Source: Blattamonas nauphoetae (taxonomy: Eukaryota; Preaxostyla; Oxymonadida). Taken from it: a stretch of DNA of 64,000 nt. Location of the stretch: contig JARBJD010000172.1 in NCBI GenBank assembly GCA_033064195.1, forward strand, positions 1-64,000, in the 5' to 3' direction. The translations under genes were made by a program, and so were the position numbers. Shown one piece after another: positions 35,029 through 47,164 of this stretch. Numbering within the stretch: position 1 is the first letter of the stretch; the number at the start of each line of letters is the position of its first letter. Under the pieces are notes generated by a model. It saw nothing but the letters and a program-made list of their open reading frames with translations, searched no databases and was not told the origin of the DNA.

Positions 35029-35336
35029 TTAAAATAGAAAGAAGGGCACAAACCAGAGCATGTGTTTTCATGAGAGGTGTTTAGATGAATGACGAAAGCA
35101 GTCATTCTGAGTGGGTTCACGGAATTACTTTCATTATGGGTCATGTGAAATGTTGAGCCATCACAAAAACGAATAAGCTGTGAAGTGCGAAGAAAGAATG
35201 CAATAAAGAAGAAATGGACAATAGCTCACGTTTTTAGAAATGAAGGGTCTGTTCTAACGTAGAGAGAATGACCACTTTTCGAGAGACGATGAACGGAGGT
35301 CTTCGGAAGGTGTTAGGAGCGATTGTGAGGAGAGTG

Positions 35337-38300
35337 TCATCTCAGTTGGACGCTCCCCATTCCACTCTCGCGAACAGAGCTTCCACGCCGATCGGTGAAG
35401 AGTGCATATCTCCGCACAACCACAACTCCCCCATCAAAGCCACTCATTTTTCCGAACCCAGCGCACAAACAGCGAGAGAGTGTCACTTTCTGAAGAATCA
35501 CTGAGTCTGTGTTCTCGTTCCCAATGATTAGGAACCCACTCCCACCCACAAACTCAGACAAAGACGATTGAGATGACGAGGTGTCAGTGTTAGACAGCGT
35601 GCAGTCGGAGAACGAGGAGAGAGAGAGGTCGACAGAGGTAGAGGGGAGACGCCGAGTCGAGATTGTCCGCTTCATCATCTCGACCACCACACATCCTCCC
35701 CCAACCACGCTCCTCTCGCCCTTCTCTCCCATCCTCACTCGGGTCGAACATGACGTGAATGTGCAGTTGATGATTGTTGCTGTGATTCCCACAATCCTCA
35801 TTCGAATCACACTTCCGAACTCTTCTCCGTTGCAGTGAGAGAAGGATGTGTTTGTCACTTTCATCACACCGCTTGTTGTCCCCCACAGCAGTGCTCCTCC
35901 TTCCAACGACACAGACAGGAACGAGCACGATGTCAGTGTGATTTCGCTTGAATCTCCAAACTTCAATAGTGCAGCCTTCCCAACAAACGACACAGCGTTC
36001 ATCGAGAGATCGTCTGCCGAGAATGATGAGATGGCTGATGCAGAGACGAGAGAGACAGCAATGGGAGACGACGAGGAGAGCGAGCAGGACGACAGAGTGA
36101 GGTGCGACGATGTCAGCAGAGAGAAAACAAACTGCATCGAGCGAGGACCAGAAAACGAAGAGAACTGAATGTCGAAGAACGAGAGCGTCTGTCCGCTCAG
36201 AGTGATCATCGCGCGCGTGACAGGCGACGAGGCTGTTCCGGGCTTTCTTTTCTCGTCACTCACAACGCACAGTACTTCGCACGACCCTCCACTTCCACTT
36301 CCACTCACATCCATCGTCCATCCTGGTTGATCCTCCAGCGAACAACTCTGTCCGATCCGAGCTCGCCCAACCACAACCACGTCGAATGGTCCATCGCTTT
36401 GTTCTGTTTCCATGAAGCACCGACGAAGGGTCTTGAACGGGGCGTCCAATGTGCCAGTTGCGTCGTCCCTTCCTCCCTCTCCCACCCCCATCACGTGCGA
36501 CTGCAGAATGGACAGCAACGATATTCCTGATGGTGGTGTTGTTTTGTCTATCCCCCACAAATCGTCCTCTTCCGCTTCCTCGAACGACCCTTCCCATCTG
36601 CTCCTCACTATGACCCTTCGCAGATCCTCCCCCAACACGAACACGCAGTGTCCTTTCCCAGACGCTATGTTTGCAGAACCATCTGTTCCAAAGGTCGTCT
36701 TTAAGAGCGAGTATTGTGATGGTGATGGCATCTGCGACAGATCCAGCCAGACTGCCCCTCCGTTCATCGCACTCGAACAACTCTCAAAGTGACACGTGTT
36801 CAGCGAGAGCGAGCCTGACGTGATGGTCACTGCCAGTGCTCCTCCATTTCCAGCTGAACTTGAACACGAGGCGAAGGTTGTTGAGACAATGGAGAGTCTG
36901 TCGGTGTTTGTGGTGAGTGCTGCGGAGATTGCGCTTCCATCTCCAGTTTGAAGAGTGATATCTGTCACAACCATGTTCTTCATTGTGAGAGACCCTTTCG
37001 TCTGGACGATCAAAGATGATGATGTGATTGTCATCGTCTGTGGAGTTGTCAACGATGTTTGATCGAGAACGACTTCTCCTCCTTCAATCGAGATGAATGG
37101 GACATCGACCTCACAATTACTTTTGACGCACTCGACTGTTGTCGATGACATCACCAGAGAACCTCCACGAACAGAAATCAAACTCTGTGTGAGTGTGGAA
37201 GGTGTCGAGGCTTCACCGAATGCACAAGACAAGATTGTGAGTTGGCCTGCAGACACAGAAAGGAGAACTGTCTGCTGTGATGCTGAGTCGATCACGAAGA
37301 GGAGATTGAGGAGATTCAAAGTGGATTTGGGTTGATTCAGAATGATCGATCCACCTGACTGAACAGTCACTTTTCTGACTCCGACATCGGATGTGATTGT
37401 TTCTTGGGATTGCGTGATGGTGAGAGTGGTCGAAAGGATTTGATTGTCGGTGATCACAACAGTGTTCCCATTCGGTTTCACACCCAAGTGTCCCTGTGCC
37501 AGTGACGAGCAAGGAAGCTGGACGAGTCCACAGTTCGCGTGTGGATGACCAGATGTCATCACAGTCACATCCCCACTCGTGTGCACATTCCAAATCAGAA
37601 GCAACGACACTTCGGCATTCGACGAGTCCCTTCCAACAAAATCGTTCAGAATGAGATCAGTGGCTTCTTTGGTCGTGGGGAGTGTTGGCGAGAGAGACGC
37701 AATTCCAGTTTCGGAGGCGGACGACATCGACGAGCACTTCAAATACAGATTGTTTCCAGCTGTTCCAACATTCTTGTCAGACTCTGTTCCAAATGTCACT
37801 CCAACGAAGGTCACTTTGCCAGCTGCTGTCGAGTCAGACACATCCACAAACAGCGGGCCTCCCTTCTCCGATTCACACTTCGAGAAGTGCACAGTGTTCA
37901 TGTTCAGAGAGTTCGATGCTGACAGAGACACAGAAAACACTGCCCCATTCCCAGAAGAGCGAGTGAACCGAGTGAACGAGCAAGATGACACAGAAACAGC
38001 ACCAGTTGTCGCAAGTGAAATGAATGCTGTCGATCGATCTTGAGAGAGTCCATCGAAAAGCAGAGATGAGAGAGTCAGAGTGTGCCCAGAAATCGAGATT
38101 GTTGCGGCTGACGAGACAGAGATGGTGGTTGTTGGAGTTGCACTCGACAGTGTGATGTCGTTTGTCGAGAACGAGATAAGCTCATTCAGAGAAACAGAGT
38201 CGACGACTGAGATTGTGTGAAGACCAATACCAGCCAGATGCGACGAGGCCACATCAAACTCCTTGCATCTCCATTGCGATGACCCACATCCAGCCAGATC

Positions 38301-41300
38301 TCTTCCATCCGATGCAATCTCAACTGTGGTCGCTTTGTATTGTGTGAGGTAGAAAAGCAGACTCATTGAACGGTATTTAGATTCGGTGAGTTCATTCAGG
38401 TCTGTCCCCCAAAGATTCGCGATGTCGGTCGGGTTCGTCAGTTGCGGAGTGATCGATCACGACGATGAGACGATGAGAGATGCGAAAGTGTATCCTTCCA
38501 CAAACACCCACTCACCAAGCCCAGTCGAAGAGCAGGCACAGTCTGAGAACGACGCCGAGACGATCACACCTGTCGAAGGAACAGACGAGCTGCAGCTGAT
38601 CCAGATCGCTCCTCCATTCCCATTCAGACAGGAACAGGAGGAGAACGAACAATCCACAATCTCAATCTTGTCAGAAGATTTTTGGAGAGTTGTTGAGATC
38701 ACACTTCCATGACCTTCATTCTTAACGATGTTCGAGAAAGTTAATCCAGTCACGATGAGGACACCTCCGCTTTGTTCGATCAGAGAATTTGACGTGAAAG
38801 TTGCTCCAGGAGTGAAAGTGATTCTCGGTTTGTTCAGAGTGGCTGAGCCCGACGAAATCGACAGCAGACAATTCTGGTGGGTCGAAGAGACAGTGCTTCC
38901 GACAGACACAGACGACTCAAGTGTCAGTGATCCTCCACTCACATCGAAGAGAGGGGTGGCCAGTGCTGAGTTGACAGAGAACTCGATCGACGAGATCGTC
39001 AGTGAACCTGCCCCAATCGAGAGTGAGGTGGATCCTGATGATGTCAGCGTGGGTGTGGGCAGACCTGTTCCCGAAAGTGTCACAATCTTGTCTCCATCAA
39101 ACGACAACGATTCCATCCCCATCGACGATCCAATCACAATGTGAGGGGATTCTGAACGCGTTCTCACTCGCTCCCATCCTTCCGACATCGTCAAACATCC
39201 AACTCCGAAGTGCCCGCAGGCTGCAATCGACGCTGATTGCTCACCCCCAACCAACACTTCATCCCCAATCTCCACCAGATACACCAGAAGAGACGAGCTG
39301 ATCTTGTTCTTCGTGTCTTCTCCCCAAAGTGTTGTTTCAAGAGATGACGAGAACGATCCCATCCAATTTGCAGCGCTGATCCACGCACCAAGATTCTTCC
39401 CAACCACAAGCACTTCCGGTATTGAGTTCTCGTTTCTGACTGACATCATCGACGAATCCGAATGGCTGAAGGAAACTGAGAGCAGTTTCAGAGAAGGTGG
39501 TTGTGACAGCGATGTGGCATCGAAGACCAATGCGTGGGCAGACGATGACGAGACACAATCCACAAACACCACGTTTGAGAGAGAGACCGACTTGCAGGAT
39601 GTGCAACGGATCACTGAACCTGCACCCGTGTTCGAGATCTCCGAAAATGTCATGCTTTTCATGTTCAGTTCGGTGCTTGTGAGGTCGAGCAAGTTTCCAC
39701 TTGAGAACGAAACGTCTGCGATCGTCAATATTGTTGCCGCGATCTTTCCTCCCTTTCCTTCAATCAGTGACGCGGTTCGCTGTTGTGGACTGACGAACAG
39801 AACATTCGAGAGAGTCACTTGGCCACTGCTCGACAGAACGGGCACCGATGCACTCGGATGAATGGTCAGCTGAGAAAGTGATAATTCACCGCCAGCTGCG
39901 ACTCGAAGCAGTGCAGTTGTTGATCCTTCGTCTTTCAAAATCGTTTCCGATGTCGACACGCCGCTCATGTCCAAAACACGTTCTCGCAAGTTCACATCCT
40001 TCTCGCCAAACTCTCCCGCTTCCAGAACGATCGTCCCTTCGAATGCGGATCCTGTTCGGGGAATGAGATCGCCGATCGAGCGGCACATCGTCGGAGGAAG
40101 CCAGCAGAATGCCTCTTCCTTTCCTTCCTCGCGATTCAGACGGATCTTACTCCCTTCCACCCACTTCCGCTGATTCTGCGAGTTGGCGTACACGGTCGGT
40201 TGGCTGGCTGTTGTCAGAGATGTGGAGGGAGTGTGGAAGATTGTGCGTGGGTCGAATTCTCCTTCAAACTTCGGATCCCACTGGATATGGAACCAGAAGG
40301 TCGGTCTACCTACCGAGCCCTCCCCTCTCTCGATGATGATGTCGGAGAACGTCGGAAGTGGATAGAGCAAGATGTTGTTTCCGTTTGGAGCGTTTGGATA
40401 GGATGAATCCCAAACAGCAAACACTCTGATCATTCCGTTGCTGTAGTTCGCGTTGAGATGATCCTGAAAGAGTCACATTTGACTTGTCCATAAGTGAATA
40501 AAAAATCAAGTGCTTCTTGGCTTGGCTCTTCTGATGTCGTGGCTTGAACTGAGCTGAGTGTGAGTTCAGTCCAGACTCCATTGACCGTGATCATATCCAC
40601 AGCCGGTGAGCGACAGTTGGAGAGTTTGACATTTGTGACTGTGGCGTGGTTCAGAAACTGGAGGAGTAATCCACCAGTGTGTCCGCTGGCATTGCATCCC
40701 GTGATTTCGAGTCCTTTGATTGTCGCATCAACACAATTAGATCGAACGCTCCACGAACCAACATAGAACCCTCCAGCGACACTCGAAGACGTGCAGTCGA
40801 CGATCACGCAACCATCCACATTGAGCGTGCTGGCTTCCTTGACAGATTCCGTGATATACGCAAACGCGCCGCCTTTTGAGATAGTCGATGTGGCATGGCA
40901 GTCGACAAACTTGCAGTGGATGACTCCAAACTCGCCGCTTCCTGTGAAATGAAGACCGCCTCCGCGAGCGGTTGTCGTGCAGCCTTCGAAGAGACAATCC
41001 TGCACCGTTTTGCTTGCAGAATAATACTGCCGTTGCGTGATGAGGGTGTTGTATCCGTCGTCGTTGTGGGCGTGGTTGGATGAGACAGTCAGATTGGATG
41101 CGAGGAAGTCGCCGTCGGCGTTGATGTCGCGGACGATGGTTCCGTAGAGACCGTTCGACACGAAAGAGAACGAGCTCCCGCAGACGAGTGTGGTCGGACG
41201 AACTGGGACTTCTTTGGATGGGGAGGTGATGCTGGAAGTGGAAATGTTGTGGAAATGGCAGTTCGAGCTGACATGGAGGAATAGCTCCGTCCAACAAGGG

Positions 41301-41841
41301 ATGCGGAGTGGTCGATGGATGTACTCGAAAAAGTGCATCCATCCACACTCACAGTTCCAATCCCTCCAGGGCTCGTGATGAGTGGTGCATTTCGAGCGGT
41401 TGGAGGGCATTGGAATGTGGTCGACAGGTTGGTTGCTGATCCCCACACAAGAAGGGCGGCCTTGTCACAATCGATATGAATCTCGCATTGGGAAGAGATG
41501 AATGCGGATTTTTCATCGACAGAGGCAATATGGCAATTTCCACGGAAGGACAATGCCTGGCATGAAATGGTGGTGTTTACTAAGAGGAGGAGAAAATCAA
41601 AATCAGATTCGGTGTGCTCAGAAAAGATTGTGGTTTCAACTCCATTTCCGACTAAGGTGAGAGATGCTCCAGAAAGTGTCAAGTTCAACGCTGAATAAGG
41701 ACGGCTGAGTGTGAATGCTTTTGATGAGCTTGGTCCTTCCTTTGAGCGAGAATCAGAAATTAAGAGAGTGGTCAGATCATCTGAAAGGAGCAGATGCGGA
41801 CGACAACAGGTGATAATGAGGAGAAGAAGTCGAGGAATCAT
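35337..41841 (-). pseudogene. Beta-helix surface-protein gene, decayed and lacking its membrane/kinase part
   Basis: Starts at the ATG at 41841 with a signal peptide (MIPRLLLLIITCCRPHLLLS). The body is more than 2000 residues of right-handed beta-helix rungs (patterns like SLTISSIEFSVNS, GNGGAIWISCSS, LNMNTVHFSKCE). Damage: a one-base frame change near 41280; an in-frame TGA at 38457-38459 where relatives have Trp (context SLIVSSS-stop-SITPQ); and a stop at 35337 before any transmembrane segment or kinase tail. Near 40480 a frame change is resolved if 20 nt (GTCAAATGTGACTCTTTCAG) are removed as an intron, giving the family motif DHLNANYSNGMIRVFAVWD. By family analogy it was an extracellular receptor-like or adhesion protein. 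Confidence 0.7.
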
Positions 41842-42569
41842 GGAGCATAACAGATAATGGTTCTATTTCTTCCGTTTTCGTGTCTGAATTTAGTATTCAT
41901 CGTGCGTGGATGACATGAAGAACCGTTTTTCTTGAAAAGTCAGATGAGTACCTCGCCATCAACTCAATCAGGATGTCAGACCTTCTCAAAAAGCTCAATC
42001 TTCGTCTCAATCCCTTTAAACGACAACTTGATGAATGCTTGATGCAATACGAGGACGAAGCATCGGTTTGCATTTTCGACTGTGATCTCAACAACTTCAT
42101 GTTAGAAAATATTGAAGATTGAATCGATGCAGCTCGAGATGCACAAAAAGGAGTGAAAAGAGAGGATAGCATGTGTTTTGGAGGTGCAGCGACGACAAGA
42201 ATGGGAGTGAAGTGGTGAACGATTCAGAATCGTTCCGAGTCGATAAACGACAAGAATCACACACCATCTCGTCATCAAAGCTCATTTTCCCGCTGATACG
42301 TCTTTATCTCCACATGCTTCGTGTAGACGAGTTGAATCTTTCGAATCCGCGCGGTTGCAATGGCTTCGTGGGAAGGAGAATCATGGAATTGTGTCAGAGT
42401 GACTAACCTTGGCCTATTGTTGGACATTCCATCCTCCAGAGAGAAGTGTTCTGTACAATTCTGTGGTGAGACGATGAAATGAACGATTATGGGATAGATT
42501 TCACGGGTTCTCCAGAATGACATGAAAACTGCTGAATCGGAATGGAATGAAATGTTGATATCTTTTTCC
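41842..42569. other. No gene seen; promoter side of the beta-helix gene
   Basis: Intergenic DNA between the beta-helix gene start and the hAT-type element at 42570. Only short antiparallel frames. No promoter motif can be claimed. Confidence 0.4.
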
Positions 42570-43038
42570 TAGGCTTGTCTGACCGGCAAAAAGTGCCGGT
42601 CAGTGTCAGTCGCAAATTCTTCAAAGGGTCAGATCTCACATGTTCATTAAATCTCGCGAAATTCGCACAAATCGGCAACCTACCAGGTCCATGTGTCGGA
42701 ATTTGCTTACGATGCTCGTTCGACAACCTTCTATCCTTTGTTTCAATCCGAAAAGAAAACACAACAGGAAAAGGACGAATCAACTCGGTCGGAAACGCGA
42801 AAGCACCAATTCAGGGTGAGAACAACTTCATTCTGGAAATGATTGGTCGTCTACTGACGACAACGTTTGACAATTGACTATTTACTCCGACTCTCTCGAA
42901 GATGGTGACATGCTGAAAGTACTGAGCCCAACCTCCCATATCCACCACTTCACTCCATATCGAATTATCCAGATGGAACGAATTCTCACCATTCAAGCCA
43001 TGATTACCGAAAAGAGGCCAAATGGATTTGTGACTATA

Positions 43039-44047
43039 GGGGGTGAACTAATTATGTCCCCTCGGGTTTTCTCACTGTCGACCAGGTCAATTGAGCAAAT
43101 TTTTTGTCAAGAGTCTTACACCGAGTCAATTCATATTTTAAGCATAGATTCACAATATCGTATTCATTAAGTCACTCAAATCGCACAAATCTCAGAGTGA
43201 TTCACTGATTTTTCATTCTATGTGAGACTATAACTGTGTCAAACTTCTAATTGGAGTGATTATCACCGTTTTTCTTGTTTTTTGTTCTAAACATGCAAAT
43301 CTGTGACATAGATTCGTTGATCTGGCCGAAACAGTGGATCTCGTACTGACCTCACTCGAAGGTTTGTTCAACTCATTTGATTTAATGAATCACCTATTTT
43401 CTCTTTTTTAAAAATAGGTGAAGTTATGAATTAGAAGAAAAGGACCATTGATCGCAGTTCCTGCCTATCTTTTTGTTTTCACACGGCAAAACTCGAACCA
43501 AGAATGAATAAAGTTACATTTGAGAAAACGTGTGAAGTCTCACCTTTTTCCAGAAATTTCGTCTCATTCTTCAAATTTCAACACATTAATATCAGAATCG
43601 AAGTCTTCTGAGAATCACTCTGGAAACGAACTAGATCAAAGTTGAATTGACTCTCTGTCGAAGAATGACAAACTTTCCTTGTTTTGACATCAAGTTTCAG
43701 AAAGTATTGGACGATAGACATCTGTCATGTTGTGCTGTCATGATTGTCAAGGATCCTCAAGTTCTCTCAAACCATGATGAGATTCACACACAATTCGAGA
43801 ATTCATGCTGTATTCCTCTCATTAAACCAGTTCTCACATTATTTTCATCAATCATGGAGTGAATCTGTGAAAACGAAGCAGGAGGAGACATGAAAGTGAC
43901 GGTTTTTCGTGAATAAAGCAATATCGAAGTGAAATTCGAACTTTAGTCTGTCCGCTGGCTCGGTGTAAGCTACTGTCTGGTCTTGTTTTCCATCTTCACT
44001 CACTGTATATGTAGAAAACCTGAGGGGACATAATTAGTTCACCCCCT
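43039..44047. mobile_element. Nested 1.0-kb element with 34-bp inverted ends at a TATA site
   Basis: The ends GGGGGTGAACTAATTATGTC and its reverse complement extend about 34 bp with one or two differences. TATA lies on each side, consistent with TA-targeting Tc1/mariner-type or similar insertion. No coding capacity. It sits inside the hAT-type element 42570-45900, so it is younger than it. Confidence 0.75.
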
Positions 44048-44049
44048 AT

Positions 44050-45420
44050 ATCCTCTTCCCTGTGTTCGTCATTTTACGAAAAGGAAACGGCTCCATTCTT
44101 GATGAAAGTGTCGATTCAGGGTTATCATTATCTGCTTTCCCTCAGACTCCAAGTTTGACATCGATTCCCATCCCTACCGGCAAGATTGACCATCACAGCC
44201 GCAGGTCAGACGATAAGATGACAGATGAAGAGATCGAACCTCCAAAAGTGCGGAAATCTGATAAACCACGTTTTACAGATTGATTGTTTGGGACGAATCG
44301 AGATCCTCCAACAACACAGCTCGACAGCTTTTTCGCCATCCAAACCATTCCCTGAAACACCCGCGAAAACATCAAAACAGCATTTATCCGTCATTGTTCG
44401 GTCTAAGGAGAGAGATACTGAAAAGGGAACCCTTCAGAAGACAAATCCAAACCAACAATCATCACGCCTTTTTTGTATCCTTCGTGCGTCAACTCCACCG
44501 GTGGCTCTGACAGTGTCAGCAAAACACCCAAAATATTCAGAGGCAACTCCCCATACCATCCACAAGTGCCTACTATCGCCATCCCAATCTCGTCGCGAAC
44601 CCCAACCAAGCGGATAGTGGAGAGGGGGCTGAGCTCTTCATCGACGACTTCTGCGAAAGAAAACAATGTGAAAGAAGCGAACCACACGGACAAGAATGAT
44701 CAGTCGAATCTGTCGGAAGAACAACACAGCCAGCTGGAAATCGAGGAGAAAGTGAAGAGGTCGGCAGTTGAAACTGTACAACTCAGCCGTCGACGCTCTC
44801 ACCCAACTTCATGAACACTGTCCTGTCCCCGCCGAACTAACAACTCCACAGTAGCTCACCTGACCTACACACACTCGTCTCGTTGCAGCCTCACCGTTCT
44901 TCGAGCTAATTCCACGACAAGCCGTTTGGGATCAGCATTTCTCAGCCGTCGTACACTCTCTCCAACAAGTCTCCGAATAAACGCAGCCTATCCTCGCCGT
45001 TCTCCAACTCGCTCATCACACCATTGGGGGTGCACGACAGGCTGGCTTTGCGAGGCCGGTTGCCGTCGCCAGCAGTATCATGGCTCTCGGCCGTCACTCT
45101 TCAGACCAATACACCCTCTCTCATCTCGGCGGTTTTGAGGCTGTTTGTGGAGAATGAGCTAAATCTCATCCAGACTACCGTATTCTGCTTCCATTCGGGT
45201 GGAGTGGTGGAGGGGTACCTGACAGTCGACTTAGACGAGATCCTCGTCTTCCACTCGTGTCTCGTCCATCGCATCAGAGACCCCCTCGTCGACGCGTCGA
45301 ACAGACCAACTCGCCCTCGTCCGTCATCACCCCTCCTGTTCCACAACATTATTTTAAAACAGATCGTCTTGGACTGAGAAGGAGAAGAGCGAGTAGATGG
45401 AGATTGGATAAAGAGTTGTG
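44050..45420 (+). pseudogene. Captured host-like gene piece in the hAT-type element
   Basis: Consecutive plus-strand frames have protein-like composition: a Pro/Ser-rich region (SKPFPETPAKTSKQHLSVIV), an acidic disordered segment (NNVKEANHTDKNDQSNLSEE) and a helix-rich region (ARQAGFARPVAVASSIMALG). Frame changes between them may be short introns (for example GT..AG of 38 nt at about 44852-44889) or decay. No family recognised. It fills the space where a transposase would be expected. Confidence 0.35.
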
Positions 45421-45901
45421 CGATGCGGGGAGAGGAGCAAATTTTAGTAAAAATGCGATTGAATAAAGGAGAGGCTGTTGAGAGACGATTGAAGAAGAGA
45501 ATATCACTTCGATTCAATTATCCCAACAAGTTCATGCTTTCAAACTCCCCCACTTCATGAATTGACATCATGTGATTTGACAATCTGATTTTTTCACGGC
45601 TTTTTCACGGGAAAACATGTCTGTGAAAAGAGAATCGGATCGAACCCATTGATGTCACTTCTTCTTAAAAATGTCTGAAAAGAATAGTGAAACCACTTGA
45701 TGGAAGTGAAAATTTTCCAATTATTTCATTTCCAACAGAAAATACAACGATATTCAGGTTTTGTCCTCTCATTTCAGATCACATTCAATTCACATCGGAG
45801 AAATTGTAAGTCTCGATAATGGGTTCCGAAATTTCTCCGGTCAGTGACCGTCAGTACTTTTCGATGAAAACTGACCGGTCAGTGCCGGTCAGACAAGCCT
45901 A

Positions 45902-46298
45902 TTTTTCCGAATTGCCCCAAGTCAAAAGTTTCACCATAACGATCCAACTTAATCTTTTTTCTACGAGGGAATGCTTCCGACTCAACAACAATCGACAATT
46001 TCAAACACCTTACCAACTGGTCAGACCTCTGAAGGACTGGTTTGTGTATTCATAGTCAAATCTTCATCCTCACAAGGGACTTCTTTTCGATCTCCATTCT
46101 CGTTCATTTTTCCATCCTTTCTCTTTCATTTTATCTCTTCTCAATGAACACCACCCGTCTTGCATATATTTTCTTTCAGATGGAGGAATTCAAAAGATGT
46201 AAAAGTGAGTTCAAAATCGGGGACGAAACTGTCCAATTCAAGATCGCTCATTCTGTGTTCAATATTCTCACATCTGGTCTGATACATCGTTCTTTCAA
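45902..46298. other. Short interval between two hAT-type elements, possible exon at its right end
   Basis: At 46182-46311 a frame of about 43 codons (MEEFKRCKSEFKIGDETVQF) follows a good acceptor-like tract (TTTTCTTTCAG) and is cut by the insertion at 46307. It may be the 5' end of a host gene disrupted by that element; no match recognised. Confidence 0.3.
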
Positions 46299-46545
46299 GA
46301 TTTTTTGGTGAATGGCAACCTAACGGTCAAACTCCAAACCACTTAAAAAGACATTTATTCCATTTCACTAATTCATATATTGCTGTTTCTACACTTTTTA
46401 GAGTGAGCAAACGCCTCAATCGGAGACAAGATCCATTGTTGTAAACCAAGGGTTGATCAACCTTCTTGGCCGAACGAGGTACCTTTTCGTATTTACACTT
46501 CACAAAGATCCTTTTTTCTACGTTTCTTTTGATAATTCTCTAATA

Positions 46546-46589
46546 GTCTTCACAGCCCCCCCTGCCCTTAGGCGGGGGGCTGTGAAGAC
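46546..46589. repeat. Perfect hairpin, 16-bp stem with a C6/G6 core
   Basis: GTCTTCACAGCCCCCC pairs exactly with its downstream complement across a 12-nt loop (CTGCCCTTAGGC). The G/C run is extreme for this AT-rich neighbourhood. It lies in the centre-left of the 740-bp element. Confidence 0.9.
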
Positions 46590-46671
46590 GATCCGACATT
46601 GTGAAAAAGTGACAGGAAAAAGGATCGGGTGAAGTGTGAATAGAATATGCAAACTGGAAAAAAAATTTTGA

Positions 46672-46744
46672 ACCAGAGTAGTGTAGTAGTTGTACCGAGT
46701 ACTTCTTGACATAAGGTCCAGGGTTCAATTCCTGCCACCTCCAG
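46672..46744 (+). ncRNA. tRNA-like Pol III unit, probably a pseudo-tRNA
   Basis: An A-box-like word (TAGTGTAGTAGT) and a perfect B-box (GGTTCAATTCC) lie 45 bp apart from T8 to T54, followed by T-rich terminator-like runs. A D-arm can be formed, but acceptor and T-arm pairing fail, so a working tRNA is unlikely. It may be a tRNA-derived insert inside the hAT-type element. Confidence 0.3.
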
Positions 46745-47164
46745 CTTTTTTCTCTTTTTTTCACTTTTTGTGATGATCTTTCTCGATCTTCCTCGATAAG
46801 GCTATATTAGACGCTTATTTCAAGTCTACCACTCTTCAAACAGAAAATAATTCACAATCCAATCCTTAATCGCTTTTCTTCCTAGTTGGGATTCGATCAG
46901 CCCTTTGTCTAAAAGTTGAGAGATCCTCGTCGATAGAGGCGTTTGCTCACTCTAAAAAGTTTGGAAGTGTCAATAGCATAATTAGTGAAATGTAATAAAC
47001 GACAATTTATTAAGATTTGAGTTTGACCGTTAAGTTGCCAGTTACCGATTTTTTTATTTTATTGGTGAACATCTTCTTCTGTTTTGTATTGTTCATTCTT
47101 CCTAAATTCTGACCTTTCAGAATCGCCACAAATGAAAGAACGTAGTGAGATAGGGATTCGGAGT

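Larger units (their letters stand above)
42570..45900. mobile_element. hAT-type element, 3.3 kb, carrying gene-like sequence
   Basis: Both ends begin TAGGCTTGTCTGACCGGCA reading inward. The flanks show a 7-of-8 match (CTTTTTCC left, ATTTTTCC right), or TTTTTCC if a 7-bp duplication is taken. Subterminal GACCGGTCA words are repeated at both ends. The interior has no transposase but contains protein-like frames and a second element (43039-44047). A subterminal block AAAAGTACTGACGGTCA is shared with the element at 12751-17287, so the two belong to related families. Confidence 0.65.
46307..47046. mobile_element. hAT-type element, 740 bp, with a strong hairpin and a tRNA-like unit
   Basis: It is flanked by an exact 8-bp duplication GATTTTTT (46299-46306, 47047-47054). 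The ends are inverted repeats of about 115 bp at roughly 80% identity: GGTGAATGGCAAC / GGTAACTGGCAAC outside, GAGTGAGCAAACGCCTC at the inner edge. The interior holds a perfect 16-bp stem hairpin and a tRNA-like sequence. No protein coding. The 8-bp duplication supports hAT; the terminal sequence is not a textbook hAT end, so the superfamily is probable only. Confidence 0.7.

Noticed and set aside
35581-38043. Several plus-strand frames of 80-150 codons opposite the beta-helix gene
   Set aside because: Shadows of Ser/Thr-rich coding sequence on the minus strand.
38457-38459. TGA read as Trp (alternative genetic code)
   Set aside because: Only one such site appears and all clear genes end on standard stops, so decay is simpler.
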